A stretch of DNA of 7,115 bases from Clostridia bacterium (GTDB lineage Bacteria > Bacillota > Clostridia > Oscillospirales > CAG-272): contig JAFWWR010000156.1 of NCBI GenBank assembly GCA_017518025.1, positions 1 to 7,115 of the forward strand, written 5' to 3'. A model generated the notes under the pieces. The model did no database searches and had not been told where the DNA came from. It was given only the letters and a program-made list of their open reading frames with translations. The position numbers and the translations under genes were made by a program. Below, one piece after another: positions 1 to 5,646 of this stretch; positions within the stretch are counted from its first letter, which is position 1; each line of letters starts with the position of its first letter.

Positions 1-577
1 CGTGGGCGGTCTCTACACCGCCGACCCGTCGAAGGACCCGACGGCAAAGCTGATCCCCGTCGTTGACAGGATCGACGACGTTCTTGACAAAGCGGGAGAC
101 TCCGGAAGCTCCGTCGGCACCGGCGGCATGATAACGAAGCTTCGGGGAGCGAAGCTGGCGACCCGGGCGGGCGTGCCCGTGTTCATCTGCTCCTCTTCCG
201 GAGAGGACCCGGTTATAAAAGCCGTCCGCGGCGAGGGTGAGGGCACCCTCTTCAAGGCGGACGACGTTCTGAGAACAAGGACCCAGTGGCTGGCGTTTTA
301 CGCGCCGTCCTGCGGGGAGATTTACGTGGACGACGGAGCGGCGCAGGCCGTCGCCGGCGGCAGGAGCAGTCTGCTCCGGGCGGGAGTCACCGACGTAAAA
401 GGCGACTTTACGGCGGGCGACACGGTGGAGGTGCTGTCCTCCACGGGAGAAAATCTTGGCCGCGGCGTCGCGTCCGCGGGCGCCGGCGAGCTGAGAGAGA
501 ACTGCGGACCCGGCGCGTCCGGGATCGCCGTCCATCGGGACGATCTGTTCGTGATCGGCCCGGGAAAGGAACTGTAA
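1..577 (+). CDS. proB: Glutamate 5-kinase, C-terminal part (5' end outside window)
   Basis: ProB phosphorylates glutamate to gamma-glutamyl phosphate with ATP, the first and normally proline-inhibited step of proline synthesis in the cytoplasm. About 191 residues are visible. The first, GLYTADPSKDP, matches the conserved end of the amino-acid kinase domain, and GTGGMITK (visible residues 39-46) is the family nucleotide-binding segment. From about residue 95 a PUA domain follows (APSCGEIYVDDGA, then IAVHRDD at 175-181). Roughly 170 N-terminal residues lie upstream of the window; the GTG at base 2 is an internal valine codon, not a start. The PUA domain looks about 11 residues shorter than that of E. 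coli ProB just before IAVHRDD. The stop is 2 nt from the proA start, which supports one operon. Identity is secure from motifs and neighbours. Confidence 0.95.
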   Translation, partial: VGGLYTADPSKDPTAKLIPVVDRIDDVLDKAGDSGSSVGTGGMITKLRGAKLATRAGVPVFICSSSGEDPVIKAVRGEGEGTLFKADDVLRTRTQWLAFYAPSCGEIYVDDGAAQAVAGGRSSLLRAGVTDVKGDFTAGDTVEVLSSTGENLGRGVASAGAGELRENCGPGASGIAVHRDDLFVIGPGKEL

Positions 578-579
578 GC

Positions 580-1824
580 ATGAGCAGCGTAAGAGAACTT
601 GCGGCAAAAGTCAGAGAGGCGGCCACACGCCTCACCCTCCTCACGACGGAGGAGAAAAACGACGCGCTGATGAAGATCGCGGACGCCCTTGAGGACAACC
701 GCGGGATGATCCTCGCCCGGAACCGCGAGGACGTGGAACGGGAGCGGGCGGGCGGAATGTCGGAATCTCTCCTCGACCGTCTCTCCCTCAACGAAAAACG
801 GATTTCCGCCATGGCGGAGGGCGTGCGGCAGGTAGCCGCCCTGCCCGACCCCGTAGGCGAGATCATCGACGAGACAACACGCCCGAACGGCCTCCGGATC
901 CGCCGGGTGAGAGTCCCCGTCGGCGTTATCGGAATGATCTTCGAGGCGCGCCCCAACGTGTCGGTAGACTCCGCCTCCCTTGCGATAAAAGCCGGAAGCG
1001 GCATCATCCTTCGCGGCAGCCGGAGCGCCGCGGTATCGAACCGTGCGCTGGTGGACGTGATGAAGGAGGCGCTCGGCGGGACCGCCGTTCCGCCGGACAG
1101 CATCGGGCTTTCCGCATCCGCGTCCCACGAGGACGTGGAGGAGATGATGCGCCTGCGCGGTATGATCGACCTGATCATCCCCCGGGGCGGCGCGGGTCTT
1201 ATCCGCAACGTCTGCGAGAACTCCCGGGTGCCGGTGCTGGAGACCGGCGTGGGGAACTGCCACGTCTATATCCACGCCGACGCCGATCCCGATATGGCGG
1301 AGCGCATCGCCGTCAACGCCAAGTGCTCCCGCCCGTCCGTCTGCAACGCGGCGGAGACTCTTCTCTTCCACCGGGACAGGACGGATATCCTCCCGCGAAT
1401 CTGCCGGGCGCTCGGCGATCGCGGAGTGACGATACACGGATGTCCCGTCACACGCTCCCTCTTCCCGGAGGCCGTCGAGGCGACGGAGGAGGACTTTTTC
1501 CGCGAATATCTCTCCCTCGATATCGCCGTGAAGGTGGTGGACTCCCTCGAGGACGCCATCGCCCACGTGCGGAAGTACTCCTCCGGCCACACGGAGGCCA
1601 TCGTGGCGAAGGACCCGGCAGCAGCGGAGAAATTCATGCGTGAGATCGACTCCGCCTGCGTGAATCACAACGCCTCGACCCGCTTTACCGACGGATTCGA
1701 GTTCGGTTTCGGCGCCGAGATCGGCATTTCCACCCAGAAGCTCCACGCCAGAGGCCCCGTAGGCCTCCGTGAGCTCACTTCGTACAAATATCTCGTCACC
1801 GGCGACGGCCAGGTGAGAGAATGA
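580..1824 (+). CDS. proA: Glutamate-5-semialdehyde dehydrogenase (gamma-glutamyl phosphate reductase)
   Basis: ProA reduces gamma-glutamyl phosphate to glutamate 5-semialdehyde with NADPH, the second step of proline synthesis. The 414-residue product has the usual full length. Seen motifs are VGVIGMIFEARPNV (Rossmann entry), LETGVGNCHVY, VCNAAETLL with the catalytic cysteine at residue 255, and the C-terminal LHARGPVGLRELTSYKY. The ATG at 580 was chosen because AAAGGA at 565-570 sits 9 nt upstream and the protein then starts like its family; the frame stays open further upstream, but only over proB. Small departures are KCSRPSVCN where many homologues have KTQRPGVCN, and GSRSA in place of the common GGSEA. 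These probably do not abolish activity. It lies between proB and proC and is probably co-translated with them. Confidence 0.96.
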   Translation: MSSVRELAAKVREAATRLTLLTTEEKNDALMKIADALEDNRGMILARNREDVERERAGGMSESLLDRLSLNEKRISAMAEGVRQVAALPDPVGEIIDETTRPNGLRIRRVRVPVGVIGMIFEARPNVSVDSASLAIKAGSGIILRGSRSAAVSNRALVDVMKEALGGTAVPPDSIGLSASASHEDVEEMMRLRGMIDLIIPRGGAGLIRNVCENSRVPVLETGVGNCHVYIHADADPDMAERIAVNAKCSRPSVCNAAETLLFHRDRTDILPRICRALGDRGVTIHGCPVTRSLFPEAVEATEEDFFREYLSLDIAVKVVDSLEDAIAHVRKYSSGHTEAIVAKDPAAAEKFMREIDSACVNHNASTRFTDGFEFGFGAEIGISTQKLHARGPVGLRELTSYKYLVTGDGQVRE

Positions 1825-1825
1825 C

Positions 1826-1831
1826 GGGAGG
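1826..1831 (+). promoter_or_regulatory. Ribosome binding site favouring the second proC start
   Basis: GGGAGG lies 7 nt before the ATG at 1839. It is stronger and better spaced than the AGGTGA (1811-1816) that precedes the ATG at 1821, which overlaps the proA stop as ATGA. I therefore prefer 1839 as the proC start, though translational coupling from 1821 cannot be excluded. Confidence 0.6.
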
Positions 1832-1838
1832 CGGCAGA

Positions 1839-2645
1839 ATGAGAGGTCGCAGAACAGCGTTTATCGGCACGGGATTCATGGCCCGCGCCATGATCGGCGG
1901 AATCGTCGGCGCCGGAGTAAGACGGCCGGACGAGATCGTCACCGTAAACCCCGTGGATCCCGAAGGCGCCGCCGCCGTGACGGCGGAATACGGCGTGATC
2001 CGCGGCGAGCCGTCGGATATCGCCCCGGCGGACGTGGTGATCTTCGCCATAAAACCCCAGGAATTCGACAACGCCGTCCGGATGTACGGCGAATACTTCA
2101 CCCCGGACAAGCTCTATCTCTCCATCATGGCCGGGATAGGGACGGAGCGGATCGAGAGCGCGATAGACGGCGCCGCCGTGGTCCGCCTCATGCCTAACCT
2201 CGCCCTTTCCGTGGCGAAAAGCGCCGTGGCGTACGCGCCGGGCAAGCTCGCCGGTGAGGACGACTGCGCTCTCACGGAGGAGCTGTTCTCCGTAATGGGC
2301 AAGATATACCGCGTGAGCGAGGACATGATCTCCGTCGTCACCGCCGTGTCCGGCAGCGGCCCCGCCTACTTCTGCCTCCTGGCGGAGGAGATGGCCGCGG
2401 CGGCCGTGGAGGCGGGCATGGACCCGGAGGTGGCTGAAGCCCTTGCGACCCAGACTCTGGTGGGCACCGCCGCCATCCTTGAGAACACGGGAGTCCCCGC
2501 CGCGGAGCTCCGCCGCCGCGTGACCTCCAAAAAGGGCACCACCGAGGCGGCGCTCGTCGCCATGGCGGACTCGGGATTCGGCGAAGCGGTCAAACGCGGC
2601 GTCGAGGCGGCGAAAAACAGAAGCGACGAGCTGAGCCGGAGCTGA
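1839..2645 (+). CDS. proC: Pyrroline-5-carboxylate reductase
   Basis: ProC reduces 1-pyrroline-5-carboxylate to L-proline with NAD(P)H, the last step of the pathway started by proB and proA just upstream. The product from 1839 is 268 residues, normal for the family. An N-terminal Rossmann motif FIGTGFMARA (residues 8-17), FAIKPQEF in the middle, SGSGPAY (171-177) and the dimerisation-domain motif VTSKKGTTEA (from 228) are all present. An in-frame ATG at 1821 would add six residues (MTGGGR) and overlap proA by 4 nt; 1839 has the better Shine-Dalgarno site and a start closer to typical ProC proteins. The MPNLALSVAKSA stretch (from 118) departs from the usual MPNTPALVGEG. Function is nevertheless the best call given the operon. 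Confidence 0.94.
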   Translation: MRGRRTAFIGTGFMARAMIGGIVGAGVRRPDEIVTVNPVDPEGAAAVTAEYGVIRGEPSDIAPADVVIFAIKPQEFDNAVRMYGEYFTPDKLYLSIMAGIGTERIESAIDGAAVVRLMPNLALSVAKSAVAYAPGKLAGEDDCALTEELFSVMGKIYRVSEDMISVVTAVSGSGPAYFCLLAEEMAAAAVEAGMDPEVAEALATQTLVGTAAILENTGVPAAELRRRVTSKKGTTEAALVAMADSGFGEAVKRGVEAAKNRSDELSRS

Positions 2646-2653
2646 TTTTCCGC

Positions 2654-2703
2654 CCGGATAAGTGAAAAGATACAAAACCGCGCAAAAAAATCCGGAGTTT
2701 TTT
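2654..2703 (+). terminator. Possible weak intrinsic terminator after proC
   Basis: CCGGAT at 2654-2659 can pair with ATCCGG at 2690-2695, and a run of six T follows at 2698-2703. The stem is only 6 bp and the loop is 30 nt, so it is weak. An alternative A/T-rich hairpin pairs the A run at 2684-2690 with the same T run around a CCGG loop. Position between the end of the proline operon and a new promoter fits a terminator, but folding energy was not computed. Confidence 0.35.
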
Positions 2704-2713
2704 ATGCACCCTA

Positions 2714-2743
2714 TTGACAAAAACTGCAGTTTTATGTTACAAT
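2714..2743 (+). promoter_or_regulatory. Strong sigma-A type promoter
   Basis: A perfect -35 box TTGACA (2714-2719) is followed after 18 nt by TACAAT (2738-2743), with a TG one base upstream of the -10 (2735-2736), making it an extended -10. A start of transcription near 2749-2751 is expected, about 40 nt before the TTG start of the MinD-like gene. The region is much richer in A and T than the genes around it. It probably drives the MinD-like gene and perhaps genes further downstream. Confidence 0.8.
2720..2733. repeat. Perfect 14-bp palindrome in the promoter spacer
   Basis: AAAACTGCAGTTTT is a perfect inverted repeat without a spacer, filling most of the gap between the -35 and -10 boxes. 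This is a classic operator position, where a bound dimeric repressor would block RNA polymerase. Which regulator binds is unknown; no regulator gene is visible in the window. Confidence 0.6.
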
Positions 2744-2750
2744 TTAACAT
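2734..2750. repeat. Perfect inverted repeat over the -10 box (possible operator)
   Basis: ATGTTA, a 5-nt gap (CAATT) and TAACAT form a perfect 6-bp inverted repeat. It starts directly after the 14-bp palindrome, covers the -10 box and ends near the expected transcription start. The size and symmetry fit a site for a dimeric helix-turn-helix regulator; no family is assigned. In RNA it would not form a stable hairpin, because most of it lies upstream of the likely transcription start. Confidence 0.55.
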
Positions 2751-2790
2751 AGATGAGTAGGTTTCGGCCGAAGAGAGGGGATGGCGTAAC

Positions 2791-3582
2791 TTGAAAAGAA
2801 AGGAAAAAATAATCGTCACTTCCCTGAAGGGCGGCGTGGGCAAATCCACCGTCTCCGCCTCCGTGGCGGCGGCGATGGCCGAAAAGGGGATGAAGGTCCT
2901 GCTGGTGGACCTTGATTTCCGCTCCCGCAGTCTCGAGCTCATGACCGGGACCTGCGACAGGATCATCTTCAACCTCTACGACTACATGGCGGACCGCTCC
3001 GACGCGGAAAGGACGCTGATAAGCATTCCCGTAAAGGAAGGAGCGATCATGTTCTGCCCCGCCCCGGACGAGGACGTGCTGGGTCCCGAGAACGGACCTG
3101 TCTACGAAAACATCCCGGACGCGCTGAAGAAGCTCACCGAGGAATCGGGAGCGGACGCGGTGGTCTGCGACTCCGGCGCCGAGAGCTTCGTGCCGCGTCT
3201 GCTGGCGAAGGAGTTCGCCACCATGGCGATCGTGGTCTCCGGCCAGAGCCGGACGGCCATCAGAGCCGCCGAGATCACGGCGCAGAAGCTGGCGGCGGTC
3301 CGCGACGGCCTCGACGTGCGCCTCGTTATCAACGATTTCGACGTATCGCTGGCGAATCTGGGGGTCCGCGCCGGACTTCTCGAGATGATCGACGAATGCT
3401 CCGTCCGCTGCGTGGGGGTCTATCCCCACGACGACCGTCTCCCCGCGGCCCAGGACAAGGGAGTCCTGCTGAGCGAGGGGATCACCTCCGTCGCCGCGAG
3501 AAATACGGCGGCAAGACTGCTGGGGGACAGCGTCCCCCTCTTCCGCGGGCTCGACCGGCTCCGCTCGAAGATCAGACTCTGA
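2791..3582 (+). CDS. MinD/ParA-family P-loop ATPase
   Basis: The 263-residue protein has the deviant Walker A motif KGGVGKST (13-20, with the signature lysine 13), VDLDF (39-43) as switch I, and VVCDSGAE (124-131, Asp127) as Walker B/switch II. GVYPHDDRLPAAQDKG near the C-terminus matches the MinD-type GVIP-DE pattern. Length and motif order follow MinD rather than plasmid ParA. The last 15 residues (249-263, PLFRGLDRLRSKIRL) look like a basic amphipathic helix, comparable to the MinD membrane-targeting tail. No MinC or MinE is next to it, and DSGAE replaces the usual MinD DSPAG. The start is TTG with AGAGGGG at 2774-2780, 10 nt upstream; the next in-frame ATG falls after Walker A. A role in placing a partner at the membrane is inference. 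Confidence 0.82.
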   Translation: MKRKEKIIVTSLKGGVGKSTVSASVAAAMAEKGMKVLLVDLDFRSRSLELMTGTCDRIIFNLYDYMADRSDAERTLISIPVKEGAIMFCPAPDEDVLGPENGPVYENIPDALKKLTEESGADAVVCDSGAESFVPRLLAKEFATMAIVVSGQSRTAIRAAEITAQKLAAVRDGLDVRLVINDFDVSLANLGVRAGLLEMIDECSVRCVGVYPHDDRLPAAQDKGVLLSEGITSVAARNTAARLLGDSVPLFRGLDRLRSKIRL

Positions 3583-3627
3583 CAGACGTTCACTTTCACA
3601 TATACAGCCCAAAGAAAGGATAGTACC

Positions 3628-4068
3628 ATGGATATTGCCCTCATCGCCGACGATACCAAAAAAGAGCTTATGACGCAGTTCTGCATCGCTTATTGCGGCA
3701 TTCTGTCCAAACACCACATCTGCGCCACCAGCACCACCGGCAAATACGTATCCGAAGCCACCGGGCTCGAGATAGAAAAGCTCCTCGCGGGAGAACACGG
3801 GGGAGAGCAGCAGGTCGCTTCCAGGATCGCATACAACGAGATCGACGTACTCCTGTATTTCAGGAGCACCACGCCGAACAACGAGGGCTGGAACGAGACG
3901 GAATACAATCTTCTCCGCCTCTGCGACGTGCACAACGTGCCCGTGGCGACCAACATCGCCACAGCCGAGGTGCTGATCTGCGCCCTTGACAGGGGCGACC
4001 TTGACTGGCGCGAGATAGTCAATCCGCGCTCGGACTACAATCGCCGCCGCCGCGGCGTGATCGTCTGA
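3628..4068 (+). CDS. mgsA: Methylglyoxal synthase-like protein with altered active site
   Basis: Methylglyoxal synthase converts dihydroxyacetone phosphate to methylglyoxal and phosphate. The 146-residue product has the family length and framework: IALIADDTKKELM at the start, ATSTTG (33-38) in the phosphate-binding loop, GGEQQV (58-63), LLRLCDVHNVPVATNIATAE (95-114) and LDWREIVNP near the end. Lys12 and threonines 34, 36 and 37 match substrate-binding residues. However, Glu60 replaces the catalytic Asp (Asp71 in E. coli), Asp8 replaces His19, Ala54 replaces Ser65, and residues 80-94 lack the DP...PHEPD segment that holds His98 and Asp101. Activity is therefore doubtful; it may be a repurposed or slow enzyme. 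The ATG has AAAGGA at 3615-3620, 7 nt upstream. It lies 45 nt after the MinD-like gene. Confidence 0.83.
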   Translation: MDIALIADDTKKELMTQFCIAYCGILSKHHICATSTTGKYVSEATGLEIEKLLAGEHGGEQQVASRIAYNEIDVLLYFRSTTPNNEGWNETEYNLLRLCDVHNVPVATNIATAEVLICALDRGDLDWREIVNPRSDYNRRRRGVIV

Positions 4069-4085
4069 GACGGTCTCATGAGCTG

Positions 4086-4133
4086 ACAAAACGGAGGGGT
4101 GTGCCGTCGCGGTCATCTCTCCGTGTCGTTTTG
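4086..4133 (+). other. Imperfect hairpin in the ymdB leader
   Basis: CAAAACG (4086-4092) pairs with CGTTTTG (4127-4133), and GGAG/CTCC next to these arms could extend the stem across a bulge. No T run follows, so it is not an intrinsic terminator. It ends 4 nt before the ymdB Shine-Dalgarno site and could affect translation or RNA processing, which is inference. Confidence 0.35.
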
Positions 4134-4137
4134 ACCG

Positions 4138-4143
4138 AAGGAG
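4138..4143 (+). promoter_or_regulatory. Ribosome binding site that sets the ymdB start
   Basis: AAGGAG lies 8 nt before the ATG at 4152. It selects this ATG over an in-frame GTG at 4101, whose GGAGG is only 3 nt away and which would add 17 residues not found in the family. Confidence 0.8.
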
Positions 4144-4151
4144 AATACCAG

Positions 4152-4934
4152 ATGATTCTTAAAATACTGATGCTCGGCGACGTGGTCCGGGGAAACGGGA
4201 TCCGGTATCTCGCCTCGGGCGGGCGGCTCCGCTCGTTCGTCAGGGAAAACGGCGTCTCGCTCACCGTCGCCAACGGCGAGAACTCCGCCGACGGGAACGG
4301 GATGACCCCGTCGTCCTTCGGGGAGCTGATCGACGCCGGGTGCGACGTCGTCACCGGCGGCAACCACACCTTCCGCCACCGGGACGTCTACTCCCTGCTT
4401 GACGACGACCCCCGGGCTCTCCGCCCGGCGAACGTGTACGGCGGCGCGCCCGGAACGGGGTACCTCGTCGCGGACGCGGGCGGCGCCTCGGTGCTGGTGG
4501 TGAACCTCATCGGGCAGGTGTTCATGGACCCGTCGAACTCCCCGTTCGAGGCGCTGGAGAAGATCCTCCGCCGCGAGGAGGGAAATTACGACGCCGCCGT
4601 GGTGGACTTCCACGCCGAGGCCACCAGCGAAAAACTGGCGCTGGCGAGAAAATTCGACGGCAGAGTCGCCGCCGTGGCGGGGACTCACACCCACGTCATG
4701 ACCGCCGACTGCACGGTGCTCCCCGGCGGAACGGGGTATATCACCGATCTCGGGATGACCGGCTCTCAAAGCGGCGTCCTGGGGGTAAAGACGGAATGCG
4801 TGATCCGCAAGTTCACCGAGGGGATCCCGGTCAAATTCGAGGGATCGGACGGCGGCGAGCGGGCAAGCGGCGCGATCTTCGGGATCGACACCGGCACGGG
4901 ACTCTGCGTCTCGGCGCAGCCGGTCATCTTCTGA
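4152..4934 (+). CDS. ymdB: YmdB-family metallophosphoesterase (2',3'-cyclic nucleotide phosphodiesterase)
   Basis: The 260-residue product matches Bacillus YmdB (264 residues) along its length. YmdB hydrolyses 2',3'-cyclic nucleotides in vitro and affects biofilm and motility decisions in Bacillus subtilis. The metal-binding set is intact: Asp10 in LGDVV, Glu43-Asn44 in NGEN, Asn71-His72 in GGNHTF, His154 in DFHAEATSEKLAL, and His179/His181 in GTHTHV. ITDLGMTG and LGV follow as in the family. The start at 4152 gives the expected N-terminus (MILKILMLGDVV) and has a good Shine-Dalgarno site. In many Bacillota ymdB follows rny (RNase Y); here it follows the methylglyoxal synthase-like gene instead, 83 nt away. 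It is predicted to be cytoplasmic. Confidence 0.93.
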   Translation: MILKILMLGDVVRGNGIRYLASGGRLRSFVRENGVSLTVANGENSADGNGMTPSSFGELIDAGCDVVTGGNHTFRHRDVYSLLDDDPRALRPANVYGGAPGTGYLVADAGGASVLVVNLIGQVFMDPSNSPFEALEKILRREEGNYDAAVVDFHAEATSEKLALARKFDGRVAAVAGTHTHVMTADCTVLPGGTGYITDLGMTGSQSGVLGVKTECVIRKFTEGIPVKFEGSDGGERASGAIFGIDTGTGLCVSAQPVIF

Positions 4935-4950
4935 CGAATTGCCGGCACAG

Positions 4951-4956
4951 AAAGGA
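4951..4956 (+). promoter_or_regulatory. Ribosome binding site that sets the membrane-protein start
   Basis: AAAGGA lies 9 nt before the ATG at 4966. A TTG at 4939 in the same frame has no such site and would put the Shine-Dalgarno sequence inside the coding region. Confidence 0.7.
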
Positions 4957-4965
4957 CGGATCGGT

Positions 4966-5646
4966 ATGAAAAATCAGATAAGAAGCCATTTTGAAAAGCA
5001 GCTTCAGCGTTTCGGCGCCTCGTCCGAGGCCCCGGGATACGCGGAGGCGCTGGACGGATTCGTCGCGGAGGCGAAAGACCTCTACGACGAAAAAGTCGCC
5101 GCGGGAGTCGCCGATCTCGACGCCTACAGATCCGCGGTGGAGACGGTCATGCCACGCATAAAGGAAGCGGCGGCGGGGCTGAAGGCCCCCGTCCCCGAGA
5201 CAAAGCCCGGGGAAGAAAAAAGGCCGAAGAACGACGGCCTCGCCTCCGTGGAGGAGGCGGCGCACACGTCCTTCTGGCTCATCACGGCGGCGGCGTACTT
5301 CATCGTCAGCTTCCTGACGAGAAGGTGGGACGTCACCTGGGTCATCTGGCTCGGCGGCGCCGTGGGATCCATGGTCATCGACGCCGTGTTCGACCTGAAC
5401 CGCGGCAAGTCCGTCTCGAAGATATGGTCCAACATGGAAGGCGCTCTCTGGCTCGTGGTGCTGATCGTCTACTTCACGGTCAGCTTTCTGACTCACAAGT
5501 GGGGCATCACCTGGGTGATCTTCCTTATCGGCGCTCTTCTCTCCGCCGTTCTCGAGGCGGTGAGGAAAGTCGTCGTTTCAAACGAGAAGCAAGAGGCGCC
5601 GGAAGGATCGGAAGATAAGGAAAATGAAGAAAAAACCGACGAATGA
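4966..5646 (+). CDS. Membrane protein with soluble N-terminal helices and a duplicated two-helix unit
   Basis: This 226-residue protein has no function I can name. Residues 1-72 are a charged helical region; DLYDEKVAAGVADLDAYRSAV resembles HAAS (DUF1700) or permease-prefix domains of Bacillota membrane proteins, a weak match by eye. A charged Pro/Lys/Glu linker (73-100) follows. Then come two copies of a transmembrane hairpin, 111-141 and 169-199, each reading YF-VSFLT--W--TWVI-L-GA, 58 residues apart, giving about four membrane segments. The tail (about 205-226) is strongly acidic and ends in the cytoplasm if the helices are counted as four. It starts 31 nt after ymdB and its last 23 nt overlap murI, suggesting translational coupling. 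Confidence 0.85.
   Translation: MKNQIRSHFEKQLQRFGASSEAPGYAEALDGFVAEAKDLYDEKVAAGVADLDAYRSAVETVMPRIKEAAAGLKAPVPETKPGEEKRPKNDGLASVEEAAHTSFWLITAAAYFIVSFLTRRWDVTWVIWLGGAVGSMVIDAVFDLNRGKSVSKIWSNMEGALWLVVLIVYFTVSFLTHKWGITWVIFLIGALLSAVLEAVRKVVVSNEKQEAPEGSEDKENEEKTDE
5296..5388 (+). repeat. Two-helix repeat unit, copy 1
   Basis: This encodes residues 111-141 of the membrane protein. It aligns without gaps to 5470-5562, 174 nt downstream. Shared protein words are YF-VSFLT, TWVI and GA; the DNA also remains recognisably similar. Confidence 0.75.
5470..5562 (+). repeat. Two-helix repeat unit, copy 2
   Basis: This encodes residues 169-199 of the membrane protein and is the second copy of the unit at 5296-5388. 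The copies have diverged at many codons, so the duplication is not recent. Confidence 0.75.

Noticed and set aside
286..579. N-terminal extension of the proA frame
   Set aside because: It lies over the PUA domain of proB in another frame and is Arg-rich; proA begins properly at 580 with a Shine-Dalgarno site.
322..1746. Long open frame on the - strand across proB and proA
   Set aside because: It is antisense to two clear enzymes, its translation is His/Arg/Gly-rich without any family motif, and such open frames are expected in GC-rich coding DNA.
3983..4010. TTGACA-like box within the mgsA-like gene as a ymdB promoter
   Set aside because: There is no -10 box at proper spacing, and the bases encode the conserved LDRGDLDW segment.
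2737..4116. Long open frame on the - strand across the MinD-like and mgsA-like genes
   Set aside because: It is the reverse shadow of two well-supported genes and would start at the far side of a strong + strand promoter; no motif is seen in it.
4101..4151. GTG start giving YmdB 17 extra residues
   Set aside because: Its GGAGG is too close to the GTG, the added residues are not family-like, and the ATG at 4152 has a well-placed AAGGAG.
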